Positions 24,171 to 34,977 are shown, counted from the first letter of the stretch. The stretch: DNA of 38,468 nucleotides from JBDTSW01 sp039930945 (GCA_039930945.1 JBDTSW010000007.1:1-38468); one strand, 5' to 3'. Program-made: numbers and translations. Notes: generated by a model from the letters alone, not told the origin.

Positions 24171-25810
24171 GATCCTGCGCCCGCAGCCTGATCGCGCCCG
24201 GCGCGGTAGCGCCTGATCAGCGCGTTGGTCGAGCCGTCGTGGGTGAGCCGTGGCTCGTCTGCGCTCTGCAGCTCTGGGACGATCCGCTTCGCCAGCGCCT
24301 TGCCCAGCTCGACCCCCCACTGGTCGAAGGAGTCGATCCCCCAGACGGCGCCCTGAGTGAAGACACTGTGCTCGTACAGCGCCACCAGGCCGCCGAGGAT
24401 CGCCGGCGTCAGCTGTCCCGCGAGGATCGTGCTCGAGGGCCGGTTGCCCTCGAAGACCCGATGCGCGACCAGATCCTCCGGGGTGCCCTCGGCGCGGACC
24501 TCGTCGGGCGTCCTGCCGAATGCCAGCGCCTCGGTCTGGGCGAAGACGTTGGCGATCAGCAGGTCATGGTGGTCGCCGAGCGGGTTGAGCGAGCGCTCGA
24601 AGCCGATGAAGTCGCAGGGGATCAGCTTCGTCCCCTGGTGGATCAGCTGGTAGAAGGAGTGTTGGCCGTTGGTCCCGGGCTCCCCCCAGTAGACCGCGCC
24701 GGTCTCGTAGTCGACCCGGGTGCCGTCGAGGGTCACATGCTTGCCGTTGGACTCCATCGTCAGCTGTTGGAGGTAGGCGGGAAAGCGGTGCAGGTACTGG
24801 TCATAGGGAAGGACCGCCGCAGTCTGCGCTGCGAAGAACTCTCCGTACCAGACCGCCAGCAGGCCCATCAGCGCCGGCAGGTTGCGCTCGATCGGCGCCT
24901 GCAGGAAATGCTCGTCGATCGCGTGGAACCCCGACAGCATCTCGGCGAAGCGGTCGGGGCCGATCGCCAGCATCGTCGAGAGCCCGATCGCGGAGTCCAT
25001 CGAGTAGCGCCCCCCGACCCAGTCCCAGAAGCCGAACATGTTGTCGGTGTCGATGCCGAAGGCGGCAACCGCCTCGCCGTTGGTCGAGACCGCGACGAAG
25101 TGGCGGGCGACGGCGTCGTCCGAGCCCAAGGCGCCGACGACCCAGTCACGAGCGGTGGCGGCGTTGGTCATCGTCTCCAGCGTGGTGAAGGTCTTCGAGG
25201 AGACGACGAAGAGCGTCTCGGCGGGGTCGAGGTCGCGGCTGGCCTCGGCGAAGTCGGTGCCGTCGACGTTGGAGATGAAGCGGAAGCTCATCTCTCGCCG
25301 CGAGTAGTGGCGCAGCGCCTCGTAGGCCATCACCGGACCCAGGTCGGAGCCGCCGATCCCGATGTTGACGACGTTGCGGATCGCGCGGCCCGTGTGGCCG
25401 GTCCACTGGCCACCGCGGACGCTCTCGCAGAAGGCGCGCATCCGGTCGAGCACCTCGTGCACGTCGCGGACGACGTCCGTGCCGTCGACGATCAGCGAGC
25501 GCTGGCGCGGCATCCGCAGCGCCACGTGCAAGACCGAGCGGCCCTCGGAGACGTTGATCCGCTCCCCCGCAAACATCGCCGCGCGCCTCGCGGGCATCCC
25601 GGCCTCCTCCGCCAGCACGGCCAACAGCCGCAGCGTCTCGTCGGTGAGGCGGTTCTTGGAGTAGTCGAGGTGAAGCCCCGCGGCGTCGGCGACCAGCCGC
25701 TCGCCCCGGCCGGGGTCGGCGGCGAACAGCTCGCGCAGGTGGCGCCCGCCGATCTCGCCGTGGTGTCGCTCCAGCGCGCGCCAGGCCTCGAGCTCGCGCA
25801 GGCGCGTCAT
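24167..25810 (-). CDS. pgi: Glucose-6-phosphate isomerase
   Basis: This 547-residue enzyme has the typical signatures: NIGIGGSDLGPVMAYEAL for sugar phosphate binding, FVVSSKTFTTLETMTNA, the active-site Glu region GGRYSMDSAIGL, GQHSFYQLIHQGTK with the catalytic His, and FDQWGVELGKALAKRI with the conserved Lys. Length matches the classical (not cupin-type) family. It interconverts glucose 6-phosphate and fructose 6-phosphate. ATG 25810 is 6 nt after the tal stop. It is the third gene of the leftward carbon operon. Confidence 0.97.
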   Translation of the reverse strand: MTRLRELEAWRALERHHGEIGGRHLRELFAADPGRGERLVADAAGLHLDYSKNRLTDETLRLLAVLAEEAGMPARRAAMFAGERINVSEGRSVLHVALRMPRQRSLIVDGTDVVRDVHEVLDRMRAFCESVRGGQWTGHTGRAIRNVVNIGIGGSDLGPVMAYEALRHYSRREMSFRFISNVDGTDFAEASRDLDPAETLFVVSSKTFTTLETMTNAATARDWVVGALGSDDAVARHFVAVSTNGEAVAAFGIDTDNMFGFWDWVGGRYSMDSAIGLSTMLAIGPDRFAEMLSGFHAIDEHFLQAPIERNLPALMGLLAVWYGEFFAAQTAAVLPYDQYLHRFPAYLQQLTMESNGKHVTLDGTRVDYETGAVYWGEPGTNGQHSFYQLIHQGTKLIPCDFIGFERSLNPLGDHHDLLIANVFAQTEALAFGRTPDEVRAEGTPEDLVAHRVFEGNRPSSTILAGQLTPAILGGLVALYEHSVFTQGAVWGIDSFDQWGVELGKALAKRIVPELQSADEPRLTHDGSTNALIRRYRAGRDQAAGAGS

Positions 25811-25816
25811 CGAGCC

Positions 25817-26889
25817 TCAGGCGGCCGCGTCGCGCTGGGCGGCGACGGTGGCCAGCAGATCGCGCCAGGAGGCGACGAAGGACGCGGCGCCGTCGCGCTG
25901 GAGCTTGGCGGCGAGCGGGTCGTGGTCGATCCCTGCCTCGGCGAAGCGCCGCAGCATCTGCTCGGCGTCGCCGCCGTCGGCCGGCAGGGGCTCACCCGGC
26001 TCACCGTGGTCGGCGAAGGCCAGCAGGGTCTTCTCCGGCATCGTGTTGAGCGTGTGGGGCGCCGCCAGCGCCTCGACGTAGAGCACGTCCGAGGCGTCGG
26101 GGTCCTTGGTGCCCGTGCTCGCCCACAGCAGTCGCTGCGGGCGCGCGCCGGAGTTGGCCAGGCGCTGCCAGCGCGGCGAGTCGAGCAGCTCGCGGTAGCT
26201 GCGATAGGTGCGCTTGGCGACCGTGATCCCGAGCCGGTTACGAAGCTCGGCCGGCGCTGTCTCCATCACCGCCCCGTCCCAGCGGCTGACGAACAGCGAT
26301 GCGACCGAGCCCACGGCCGGGTCGAGCCCGGCCTCGAGCCTGCGCTCGACCCCCCGCATGTAGGCCTCCGCCGCGCCCAGGTATTGCTCGCTGCTGAACA
26401 GCAGGGTGACGTTGACCGGGATCCCGGCGAAGATCGTCTCCTCGATCGCCGCCTGGCCGGCGACGGTGCCGGGGATCTTGATCAGCAGGTTGTCGCGCTC
26501 GGCGCGGCCGTGGAGCGTGCGGGCCTGGGCGATCGTCGCCTCAGCGTCGTCGGCCAGCAGCGGCGAGACCTCCAGCGAGACCCACCCGTCGACTCCGTCG
26601 GTGCGCCCATGGGTCGGCCCGAAGGCGTCGGCGGCTCGGCGCAGGTCGGCCACCGCCAGCTCGAAGAAGGCCTGCTCGTCGCTCGCGCCGGCCGCGACCA
26701 GCTCGGCGATCTGAGCGTCGTAGGCGCTGCCGTCGGAGATCGCCTTGTCGAAGATCGTCGGGTTCGAGGTAAGGCCCGTGACCGAGAGCTCGGAGACGTA
26801 GCCCGCCAGCGTGCCGTCGTCGAGCATCGTCCGGGTGATGTTGTCGAGCCAGATGCTCTGGCCGAGGTCGAGCAGGCGGGCGGTCGCCT

Positions 26890-26893
<4 letters not shown>
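25817..26893 (-). CDS. tal: Transaldolase
   Basis: This 358-residue transaldolase has LSVTGLTSNPTIFDKAI, the Schiff-base lysine in NLLIKIPGT (Lys139), and PVNVTLLFSSEQYLGAAEAYMRG. Later motifs VASLFVSRWD and LLWASTGTKDP support the longer actinobacterial type. It transfers dihydroxyacetone units between sugar phosphates in the non-oxidative pentose phosphate pathway. The start is GTG 26893, overlapping the tkt stop as GTGA. In-frame upstream sequence lies within tkt and is not homologous. Confidence 0.96.
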
Positions 26894-29013
<2,120 letters not shown>

Positions 29014-29021
29014 GACGGCGA

Positions 29022-29064
29022 AGCCTAGATGAGTGATGCTTCGGCCCGAGCGCCCTCATAGGGT
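29022..29064. promoter_or_regulatory. Divergent -10 boxes for tkt and rpiA
   Basis: TAGGCT on the minus strand (29027-29022) precedes the tkt GTG by 8 nt. TAGGGT on the plus strand (29059-29064) precedes the ATC at 29071, the inferred rpiA start, by 6 nt. Both spacings fit leaderless transcription. The two boxes are 31 bp apart, so the two transcripts may compete or share an operator. Confidence 0.5.
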
Positions 29065-29070
29065 TCGGGG

Positions 29071-29703
29071 ATCGGAGCCGATGCGGAGAAGCGACTGGCC
29101 GCCGAGGCGGCCGCCCTGCTGGTCAGCGACGGGATGAGCGTCGGCCTCGGCACGGGCTCCACCGTCGCCCACCTGCTGCCGGCGCTGGCCGCGCGGGGGC
29201 TGCGGCTGCGCTGCGTCGCAACGTCGGTCGCCACCGAGCGGGCCGCGCGGGATCTCGGGCTGGCGATCGAGGAGTTCGATCGGCTCGACCGCCTCGACAT
29301 CGCGATCGACGGCGCCGATCAGGTCGATCCCGACCGCTGGCTGGTCAAGGGCGGCGGCGGCGCGCACACGCGGGAGAAGATCGTCGCCGTCGCGGCCGAT
29401 CGCTTCGTGGTCATCGCCGACTCCTCCAAGCCCACCGAGCGGATCGCGGCTCCGATCCCGCTGGAGCTCTCGCGCTTCGGCGTCACCGCGACCCTGCGCG
29501 AGCTGGGAGGGGCGGAGCTGCGAGAGGCTCCGCCGAGCCCCGACGGCGGCCTGATCGCCGACTACACCGGCGCCGTCGCCGACCCGGCCTCGCTGGCCGC
29601 GCGGCTGGCTATGGTCCCGGGCGTCGTCGAGCACGGGCTGTTCGCGCCCGAGCTCGTCGCCGATGTGCTGATCGGGCGTGGCGAAGAGGTCGAGCGGCTC
29701 TAG
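29071..29703 (+). CDS. rpiA: Ribose-5-phosphate isomerase A, apparent ATC start
   Basis: The enzyme interconverts ribose 5-phosphate and ribulose 5-phosphate. GLGTGSTVAHLLPAL is the substrate loop. AIDGADQVDPDRWLVKGGGGAHTREKIVA holds the conserved Asp and Lys. The first ATG in frame (29134) would remove the first helix (ADAEKRLAAEAAALLVSDG), which aligns well with other RpiA N-termini. Between the in-frame TAG at 29059 and that ATG there is no ATG, GTG or TTG. ATC at 29071 sits 6 nt after TAGGGT and gives 210 residues, the expected length, so I take it as the start. A sequencing error or CTG 29095 are alternatives. Its stop overlaps the convergent pgl stop. Confidence 0.85.
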   Translation: MGADAEKRLAAEAAALLVSDGMSVGLGTGSTVAHLLPALAARGLRLRCVATSVATERAARDLGLAIEEFDRLDRLDIAIDGADQVDPDRWLVKGGGGAHTREKIVAVAADRFVVIADSSKPTERIAAPIPLELSRFGVTATLRELGGAELREAPPSPDGGLIADYTGAVADPASLAARLAMVPGVVEHGLFAPELVADVLIGRGEEVERL

Positions 29704-30371
29704 GCGCCATCTCGGCCCGACGCGGCCGCGTCGGCGACCAGGATGGCGTCGCGGATCTCGACCCTGGCGGCAGGGATCGTCCGGTCTCCGGCGCGCAACA
29801 GGCGCAACGCCTCGCGCTTGTCGTCCCCGGTCACCAGCCACAGCAGGCGGCGCGCCGAGGCGAGCCCCGGGTAGGTGAGCGTCATCCGTCGCCGGCCCTG
29901 GTAGGGCGCCGCCGTCGGCGCCACCCGCCGGTCCGTGACCGCGAGCACCGGATCGCCGGGCACCAGCGACGCCGTGTGCCCGTCGGGCCCGAGGCCGAGG
30001 TGGACGAGGTCGAGCGAGTCCGGCAGCGAGGCCTCATAAGAGGCGGCCGCGGCATCGAGGTCGGCTGCGGTCACCGGCATCGGGTGGGCGGCGCGCAGCC
30101 TGGGAATCGGCAGCGCCTCGAGCGCGTGCTCCCAGTTGCGCTCCGGATCGCCGGACGGCGCCACCCGCTCGTCCACCTGGAAGACCTCCGTCTGCGCCCA
30201 CGGCATCCCGAGGTCCGCCAGGCCGGCGTACATCCGCCAGGGAGAGCGCCCGCCGCTGACCGCCAGGGTGAAGACGCCTCGATCGGCCACCGCCTCGCGG
30301 GCCGCCTCGGCGATCACCTCGGCGCCGCGCCGCGCGGCCGTCGCGGCGTCGGCACAGACCTCAACCCTCAG
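29700..30371 (-). CDS. pgl: 6-phosphogluconolactonase, apparent CTG start
   Basis: This enzyme hydrolyses 6-phosphogluconolactone. Motifs are FTLAVSGGRSPWRMY (phosphate loop, about 35-48), EVFQVDERVAPSGDPERNW and HLGLGPDGHTASLVPG, all typical of the DevB/Pgl family. GTG 30317 is the first conventional start, but family-like sequence continues upstream (RVEVCADAATAARRGAE). It reaches a CTG at 30371-30369 that overlaps the gnd stop as CTGA, the same geometry as the GTGA joints elsewhere in the window. Starting there gives 223 residues; GGAGAAG in the gnd tail is a plausible ribosome binding site. It is co-transcribed with gnd. Confidence 0.9.
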   Translation of the reverse strand: MRVEVCADAATAARRGAEVIAEAAREAVADRGVFTLAVSGGRSPWRMYAGLADLGMPWAQTEVFQVDERVAPSGDPERNWEHALEALPIPRLRAAHPMPVTAADLDAAAASYEASLPDSLDLVHLGLGPDGHTASLVPGDPVLAVTDRRVAPTAAPYQGRRRMTLTYPGLASARRLLWLVTGDDKREALRLLRAGDRTIPAARVEIRDAILVADAAASGRDGA

Positions 30372-31396
30372 GAGGGCTTCTCCGCGTGGCCGCCGAACTG
30401 CTTGCGCATCGCCGAGAGCACCCGGCCGGCGTAGTCGTCGAGGTCGCGGGAGGCGAAGCGCTCGTACAGGGCGGTGGTCAGCACCGGCGCCGGGACCCCC
30501 TCCTCGATCGCGGCGATCGAGGTCCAGCGACCCTCGCCGGAGTCCGAGACCCGGCCGGCGAACTCCGCCAACTCGGGCGACTCGCGCAGCGCGGCGGCCG
30601 TCAGGTCGAGCAGCCAGGAGCCGATCACGCTGCCACGGCGCCAGACCTCCGCGACCTCCGGCAGGTCGATCTCGTAGCTGTAGAACTCGGGATGGTCGAG
30701 CGGTGCGGTCTCGGCGTCGGCCTCACGCTCGACGCTGCCGGCGTTGGCGTTGCGGAGGATGTTGAGCCCCTCGGCGTAGGCCGCCATCACCCCGTACTCG
30801 ATCCCGTTGTGGACCATCTTCACGAAGTGGCCGGCGCCGCTGGGGCCGCAGTGCAGGTAGCCCTGCTCGGCCGGGCTCGGCTCGCCATCGCGACCCGGCG
30901 TCCGCTGCGCCGACTCGACCCCCGGGGCGAGCGTCGCGAAGATCGGATCGAGGCGTTCGACCGCTGCCGCGGGCCCGCCGATCATCAGGCAGTAGCCGCG
31001 CTCGAGGCCGAAGACCCCGCCACTGGTTCCGCAGTCGATGTGGTCGATCCCGCGCTCGCCCAGCTCCGCGGCGCGACGGATGTCGTCGCGGTAGTAGGAG
31101 TTGCCGCCGTCGATGACGACGTCGCCGCGCTCGAGCTGGTCGGCGATCGCGTGCACCGTGTCCTCCGTGATCTCGCCCGCCGGGACCATCGCCCAGACGG
31201 CGCGCGGAGCCGAGAGCTTCGAGGCCAGCTCGGTCAGCGAGGCGGCGCCCCCCGCCCCCTCGGCCGCCAGCGCCTCGATTGCCCTCTGATCGACGTCGTA
31301 GACGACGCAGCGGTGGCCTGCGGCCATCAGGCGCCGGGCGATGTTCGCGCCCATCCGCCCCAATCCGACGATGCCGAGCTCGGAGGTCTCGCTCAC
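30368..31396 (-). CDS. gnd: 6-phosphogluconate dehydrogenase, decarboxylating, short (GndA/YqeC) type
   Basis: This 342-residue enzyme belongs to the short subgroup; the classical form has about 470. It has LGIVGLGRMGANIARRL (Rossmann loop), VIDGGNSYYRDD, DCGTSGGVFGLERGYCLMIGG and the catalytic lysine in GAGHFVKMVHNGIEYG (Lys193). The second strand ends VVYDVD (Asp34/Asp36); an acidic residue there usually means NAD+ preference. It converts 6-phosphogluconate to ribulose 5-phosphate and CO2. The start is GTG 31396 with AAAGGAACC upstream. TAGGAT (31434-31429) is a probable -10. It is followed by pgl in overlapping fashion. Confidence 0.95.
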   Translation of the reverse strand: MSETSELGIVGLGRMGANIARRLMAAGHRCVVYDVDQRAIEALAAEGAGGAASLTELASKLSAPRAVWAMVPAGEITEDTVHAIADQLERGDVVIDGGNSYYRDDIRRAAELGERGIDHIDCGTSGGVFGLERGYCLMIGGPAAAVERLDPIFATLAPGVESAQRTPGRDGEPSPAEQGYLHCGPSGAGHFVKMVHNGIEYGVMAAYAEGLNILRNANAGSVEREADAETAPLDHPEFYSYEIDLPEVAEVWRRGSVIGSWLLDLTAAALRESPELAEFAGRVSDSGEGRWTSIAAIEEGVPAPVLTTALYERFASRDLDDYAGRVLSAMRKQFGGHAEKPS

Positions 31397-31428
31397 GCTG
31401 GTTCCTTTCGATCGCTGCCTGGCGAACG

Positions 31429-31450
31429 ATCCTAAGCGAGTGGGTAGTGT
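31429..31450. promoter_or_regulatory. Divergent -10 boxes for gnd-pgl and zwf
   Basis: TAGGAT on the minus strand (31434-31429) would give gnd a leader of about 26 nt containing its ribosome binding site. TAGTGT on the plus strand (31445-31450) lies 10 nt before the zwf ATG, giving a very short or absent leader. The boxes are 10 bp apart in a 64-bp gap, so the oxidative branch genes are probably co-regulated. Confidence 0.45.
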
Positions 31451-31460
31451 CCGGCGATCC

Positions 31461-32870
31461 ATGGCCGAGCCGACGCCGTCCCCCCCGCCGCACTCGGAGC
31501 CCGCCGATGCCCTGGTCGTCTTCGGCATCAGCGGCGACCTCGCCCGGAAGATGACGTTCAGGGCCCTCTACAGGTTGGAGCGCGGCGGCCGGCTGAGCTG
31601 CCCGATCATCGGCGTCGCGATCGACGACTGGGACGACGAGGCGCTGCGCGCCCACGCCCGCGAGGCGATCGCGGCGAGCGTCGAGGAGCCCGAGACCGAG
31701 GCCCTTGAGCGCCTCGCCGGGCGGATGACCTATCTCCGGGGCGACTACGCCGAGCCCGAGACCTTCCAGCGGCTGGCGGTGGCCCTCGCCGGGGCGCAGC
31801 GCCCGGTCTTTTACCTCGAGGTCCCGCCCTCGCTGTTCGCCGGCGTCGTCCGCAGCCTCGGCGAGGCCGGGCTGACCGGCGGCGCCCGGGTGGTGATCGA
31901 GAAGCCCTTCGGACACGACCTCGCCTCCGCCAAGGCGCTCAACCGTGCGTTGCTCGAGGTCGTGGACGAGTCGCAGATCCTGCGGATCGACCATTTCCTC
32001 GGCAAGGAGCCGGTGATGGACATCACCTACCTGCGCTTCGCCAACAGCCTGCTGGAGCCGGTCTGGAACCGCCAGCACGTCTCACACGTGCAGATCACGA
32101 TGGCCGAGGACTTCGGGGTCGACGGCAGGGGGGGCTTCTACGACCCGGTGGGCGCGCTGCGCGACGTCGTCCAGAACCACCTCCTGCAGCTCCTCGCCCT
32201 GGTGGCGATGGAGCCCCCGGCAGGCACCGAGGAGGACTCGATCCGAGACCGCAAGCTCGACCTCTTGAAGGCGATCCGCGCCGCCGACCCGGCGAAGCAC
32301 GTCCGCGGGCAGTACCAGGGGTACCTCGACGTCGACGGTGTCGCCGCGGGCTCGACCACCGAGACCTACGTGGCGCTCGAGCTGGGGATCGAGAACTGGC
32401 GCTGGGCCGGGGTGCCGTTCTTCATCCGCGCCGGCAAGGCGCTGCCGACCCGCGAGACCGAGGTCAATGTCGTCTTCCGGCGCCCACCGCGGCTGGGGGT
32501 CGGCCCGCGCTCGCGGCCGCACCCGAATCAGTTGATCATCCGCATCGACCCGCGGCCCGGCGCGCGGATCCGTTTCGTCGCCAAGCGAGCCGGCGAAGAG
32601 GCATTCGAGCCGGCGGACCTCGATGTCCTGTTCGAAAAGGCGCCGGGCTCCGAGCCCGAGCCCTACGAGCGGCTGCTCGGCGATGCGCTGCGCGGCGAGG
32701 TCCAGCTGTTCACCCGCGAGGACTCGGTCGAGCAGGCCTGGCGGATCGTCCAGCCGCTGCTCGACGAGCCCGGTCCCGTCGACCCCTACGCCCCCGGCAG
32801 CTGGGGCCCGAAGCGCGCCGACGAGCTGGTCCGCGGCGTCTGTGAGTGGTACGAGCCCTGGCTGCCGTAA
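31461..32870 (+). CDS. zwf: Glucose-6-phosphate 1-dehydrogenase
   Basis: This 469-residue enzyme has FGISGDLARKMTFRAL (coenzyme loop, 21-36), VVIEKPFGHDLASAK, the substrate motif RIDHFLGKEPV (175-185, with the conserved Lys182 and Asp/His), and FFIRAGKALPTRETEV. It oxidises glucose 6-phosphate, producing NADPH in most relatives, and opens the oxidative pentose phosphate branch with pgl and gnd next door. ATG 31461 has no ribosome binding site, but a TAGTGT box lies 10 nt upstream. The usual partner opcA is not adjacent. Confidence 0.97.
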   Translation: MAEPTPSPPPHSEPADALVVFGISGDLARKMTFRALYRLERGGRLSCPIIGVAIDDWDDEALRAHAREAIAASVEEPETEALERLAGRMTYLRGDYAEPETFQRLAVALAGAQRPVFYLEVPPSLFAGVVRSLGEAGLTGGARVVIEKPFGHDLASAKALNRALLEVVDESQILRIDHFLGKEPVMDITYLRFANSLLEPVWNRQHVSHVQITMAEDFGVDGRGGFYDPVGALRDVVQNHLLQLLALVAMEPPAGTEEDSIRDRKLDLLKAIRAADPAKHVRGQYQGYLDVDGVAAGSTTETYVALELGIENWRWAGVPFFIRAGKALPTRETEVNVVFRRPPRLGVGPRSRPHPNQLIIRIDPRPGARIRFVAKRAGEEAFEPADLDVLFEKAPGSEPEPYERLLGDALRGEVQLFTREDSVEQAWRIVQPLLDEPGPVDPYAPGSWGPKRADELVRGVCEWYEPWLP

Positions 32871-32884
32871 TCCGCTACCGCCGG

Positions 32885-33310
32885 ATGCCGATCGAGGTCG
32901 AGTCCCCCGAGGAGCTCGGCTACGACTCGATCGCCAACAACCTCTCGGAGAGCTCGTTTGCAGACATGCGCCTTGCCGACTACGGGATCGACGGCGACGT
33001 CGCCGATCTCCTCCTGGGGTACGGCGACCACCGAGGCCTGCCACGCCTGCGCGAGCAGGTGGCCGGCGACTCGGAGCGGCTCGGCGCCGATGACGTGATC
33101 ATCACCGCCGGGGCCGCGGCCGGTTTGTTCGCGATCGCCACGGCCCTGCTCGGCGCGGGCGATCACGCCCTGATCGCCAGCCCTAACTACGCCACCAACG
33201 TCGAGACCCCGCGCGCGCTCGGCGCCGCGGTCGAGACCGTCGCGCTGCGCTTCGAGGACGGCTTCCAGCTCGACCGACCGGCTCCGCGGAGCCGCGGCCC
33301 GACCGCCTAG
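32885..33310 (+). pseudogene. Truncated class I/II PLP aminotransferase (N-terminal third)
   Basis: About 130 residues match the N-terminal part of fold-type I aminotransferases: PIEVESPEELGYDSIANNLSE, then DYGIDGDVADLLLGYGDHRGLPRLREQVA, DVIITAGAAAGLFAIATALL (cofactor phosphate loop) and HALIASPNYATNVETPRALG. The family needs about 370-400 residues, with the pyridoxal Lys much later; here homology stops near FEDGFQLD and the frame ends in TAG at 33308. The missing part is not elsewhere in the window. A 16-bp palindrome (33279-33294) lies at the break. It starts 14 nt after the zwf stop, probably once co-transcribed with it. Confidence 0.8.
33279..33294. repeat. 16-bp perfect palindrome at the aminotransferase break
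   Basis: CGGCTCCGCGGAGCCG is fully self-complementary and lies exactly where aminotransferase homology ends. It could be a deletion scar or a terminator-like hairpin; in DNA this GC-rich, chance palindromes of this size occur occasionally. Confidence 0.4.
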
Positions 33311-33338
33311 CTGTTCACGACGTCTGTGGGCAGGTCGC

Positions 33339-34823
33339 CTAGCGGGTCACCAGGCAGTCGCGCCCGCCGCGCTTGGCGGCGTATAGCGCGTCGTCTCCTC
33401 GGGCGACGAGGGTCGCCGCCTCCTCGATGCCGTCCCAGCGGACGAGCCCGCCCGAGACGCGCTGGCCCAGCGGGGTCGCCGCTCGCAGGCGTTCGATCGT
33501 CTCGGATGCCTCCTCGAGGTCGGCGCCGGGCATCGCCAGGGTGAACTCCTCGCCGCCGTAGCGGGCGAGGATGTCGGTCTCGCGCAGGAGCCCGAGCCAG
33601 CTGGCCGCCACCTCCTTCAGCACCCGGTCGCCGGCCTGATGGCCGAACTCGTCGTTGTACGCCTTGAACCGATCGAGGTCGAGGACTGCAAGTGCCAGCG
33701 GCGCGCCGGTGCGCTCGGCGCGCGCCAGCTCGCGGACCAGATGTTCGTCCCAGGCGCGGCGGTTGGGGAGGCCGGTGAGGTCGTCGGTACGGGCCACCCG
33801 CTCGAGCCTGGCGAGCATCGCCGCGCGCTCGATCGCGATCGCCGCCTCGGCGGCGAGCAGGCCGATCACCTGCCCAAGGTCCTCGCTTGCCCGCTCCCGG
33901 AATCGGGTCCAATAGACGGCCAAGACGCCGATCGGGACGCCATCGTGGACTATGGGGTGAAAGAGGGCCGAGCCCGCCTCGAACTCGCTCAACGGCGGCG
34001 GCGCGGAATCGTCGTCGCCCTGGGCCATGCCGGGCTCCCCCGAGTTGAACGCTCTGACCACGCCGACGGGGCTGGAGACGAACGGCACCGCCCGCCCCAG
34101 CAGGGCCGGGTCCGTAGCCGCGGTCGCCTTCAGGCCGGTGCCGTTGGCGACGGGCTCCCACAGGGCTGCGGCGCTGGCGTCGGCCACTCCAAGCGCGGCC
34201 TTGCAGACCACCAGCCCGGCCCCCTCGGAGCTGGTGTGACGAGCGAGCTCGTGGGCCGTGTCCGAGACGGCGGCGAGCGAGCGAGCCCGGCTGTCGGCCT
34301 CGGCGGCCCGTTGGCGGACCCGCCGGGCGAGGGCGTCGATGAGGACGCCGGCGATCGCGATCGTCCCGATCGTCATCACCCACCTTGCGATCGGGCTCGT
34401 CGGCGCGACCTGGGTCAGGACCCAGCCGTAGGCAACCCCGATCAGCACCATGTGCGCCGCGCCCCACCGCCGGCCGAAGAAAAAGAACGCGTAGAGGCCG
34501 ACCCACACGTACCAGAAGCTGTAGAAGCTGCCGCCGTCGCCGGAGAGGTAGACCGCGCGGGTCACGACCAGGGTGCCGATGGCGATGGCGACGTGCAGCG
34601 ACCATGCCCGGAAGCGCCCGGCGAAGGCGACCAGCGGCATCGCGCCGATCGCGGCCAGGGCGACGTTGCTCCACAACCCGGCATGGTGGGCCACCGGCGG
34701 ATGCGGCAGCAACAGGGTCAGTGCGCCGATGCCCGCGCCGGCGAAATAGAGCGCGCCGAGCGTGAGCGCCATCGCGCGCTCGCTGTCGGCCGTCTGGCTC
34801 GAACTCTCCTCGGCGAAGGCCAT
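33339..34823 (-). CDS. Membrane diguanylate cyclase with GAF and GGDEF domains
   Basis: This 494-residue protein has about five or six N-terminal membrane spans (20-180), a short coiled linker (RRVRQRAAEADSRARSL), a GAF-like domain (about 200-340) and a GGDEF domain. TDDLTGLPNRRAWDEHL begins the cyclase, DLDRFKAYND supplies metal-binding Asp, and the active site reads GGEEF (423-427). The inhibitory I-site R414-E-T-D417 lies five residues before it, so product inhibition is expected. It should make cyclic di-GMP from GTP in response to a GAF-sensed or membrane signal. ATG 34823 has GAAGAAGGA upstream. It is divergent from the PAS-GGDEF-EAL gene. Confidence 0.93.
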   Translation of the reverse strand: MAFAEESSSQTADSERAMALTLGALYFAGAGIGALTLLLPHPPVAHHAGLWSNVALAAIGAMPLVAFAGRFRAWSLHVAIAIGTLVVTRAVYLSGDGGSFYSFWYVWVGLYAFFFFGRRWGAAHMVLIGVAYGWVLTQVAPTSPIARWVMTIGTIAIAGVLIDALARRVRQRAAEADSRARSLAAVSDTAHELARHTSSEGAGLVVCKAALGVADASAAALWEPVANGTGLKATAATDPALLGRAVPFVSSPVGVVRAFNSGEPGMAQGDDDSAPPPLSEFEAGSALFHPIVHDGVPIGVLAVYWTRFRERASEDLGQVIGLLAAEAAIAIERAAMLARLERVARTDDLTGLPNRRAWDEHLVRELARAERTGAPLALAVLDLDRFKAYNDEFGHQAGDRVLKEVAASWLGLLRETDILARYGGEEFTLAMPGADLEEASETIERLRAATPLGQRVSGGLVRWDGIEEAATLVARGDDALYAAKRGGRDCLVTR

Positions 34824-34835
34824 CGATCCTTCTTC

Positions 34836-34870
34836 GGCAGACGACGGCGATCCCCACAGGGGTTTCTGCC
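34836..34870 (-). promoter_or_regulatory. Hairpin in the leader of the diguanylate cyclase gene
   Basis: On the minus strand GGCAGA and TCTGCC form an outer 6-bp stem around an inner CCCC-TGT-GGGG hairpin, ending 5 nt before the ribosome binding site GAAGAAGGA. Such a structure could affect initiation. It does not match the cyclic-di-GMP riboswitch classes I know; no protein partner is evident. Confidence 0.3.
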
Positions 34871-34977
34871 CAAGGCCGACACGCGTCTGTCCGGGCCGGT
34901 CTCGCTTGAAAGCAGACGGCCGGGTTGGCAGGTTCGCTTGGGTGGTCGTGGGTGCGTGCCGATGAATAGGCGAAGCC

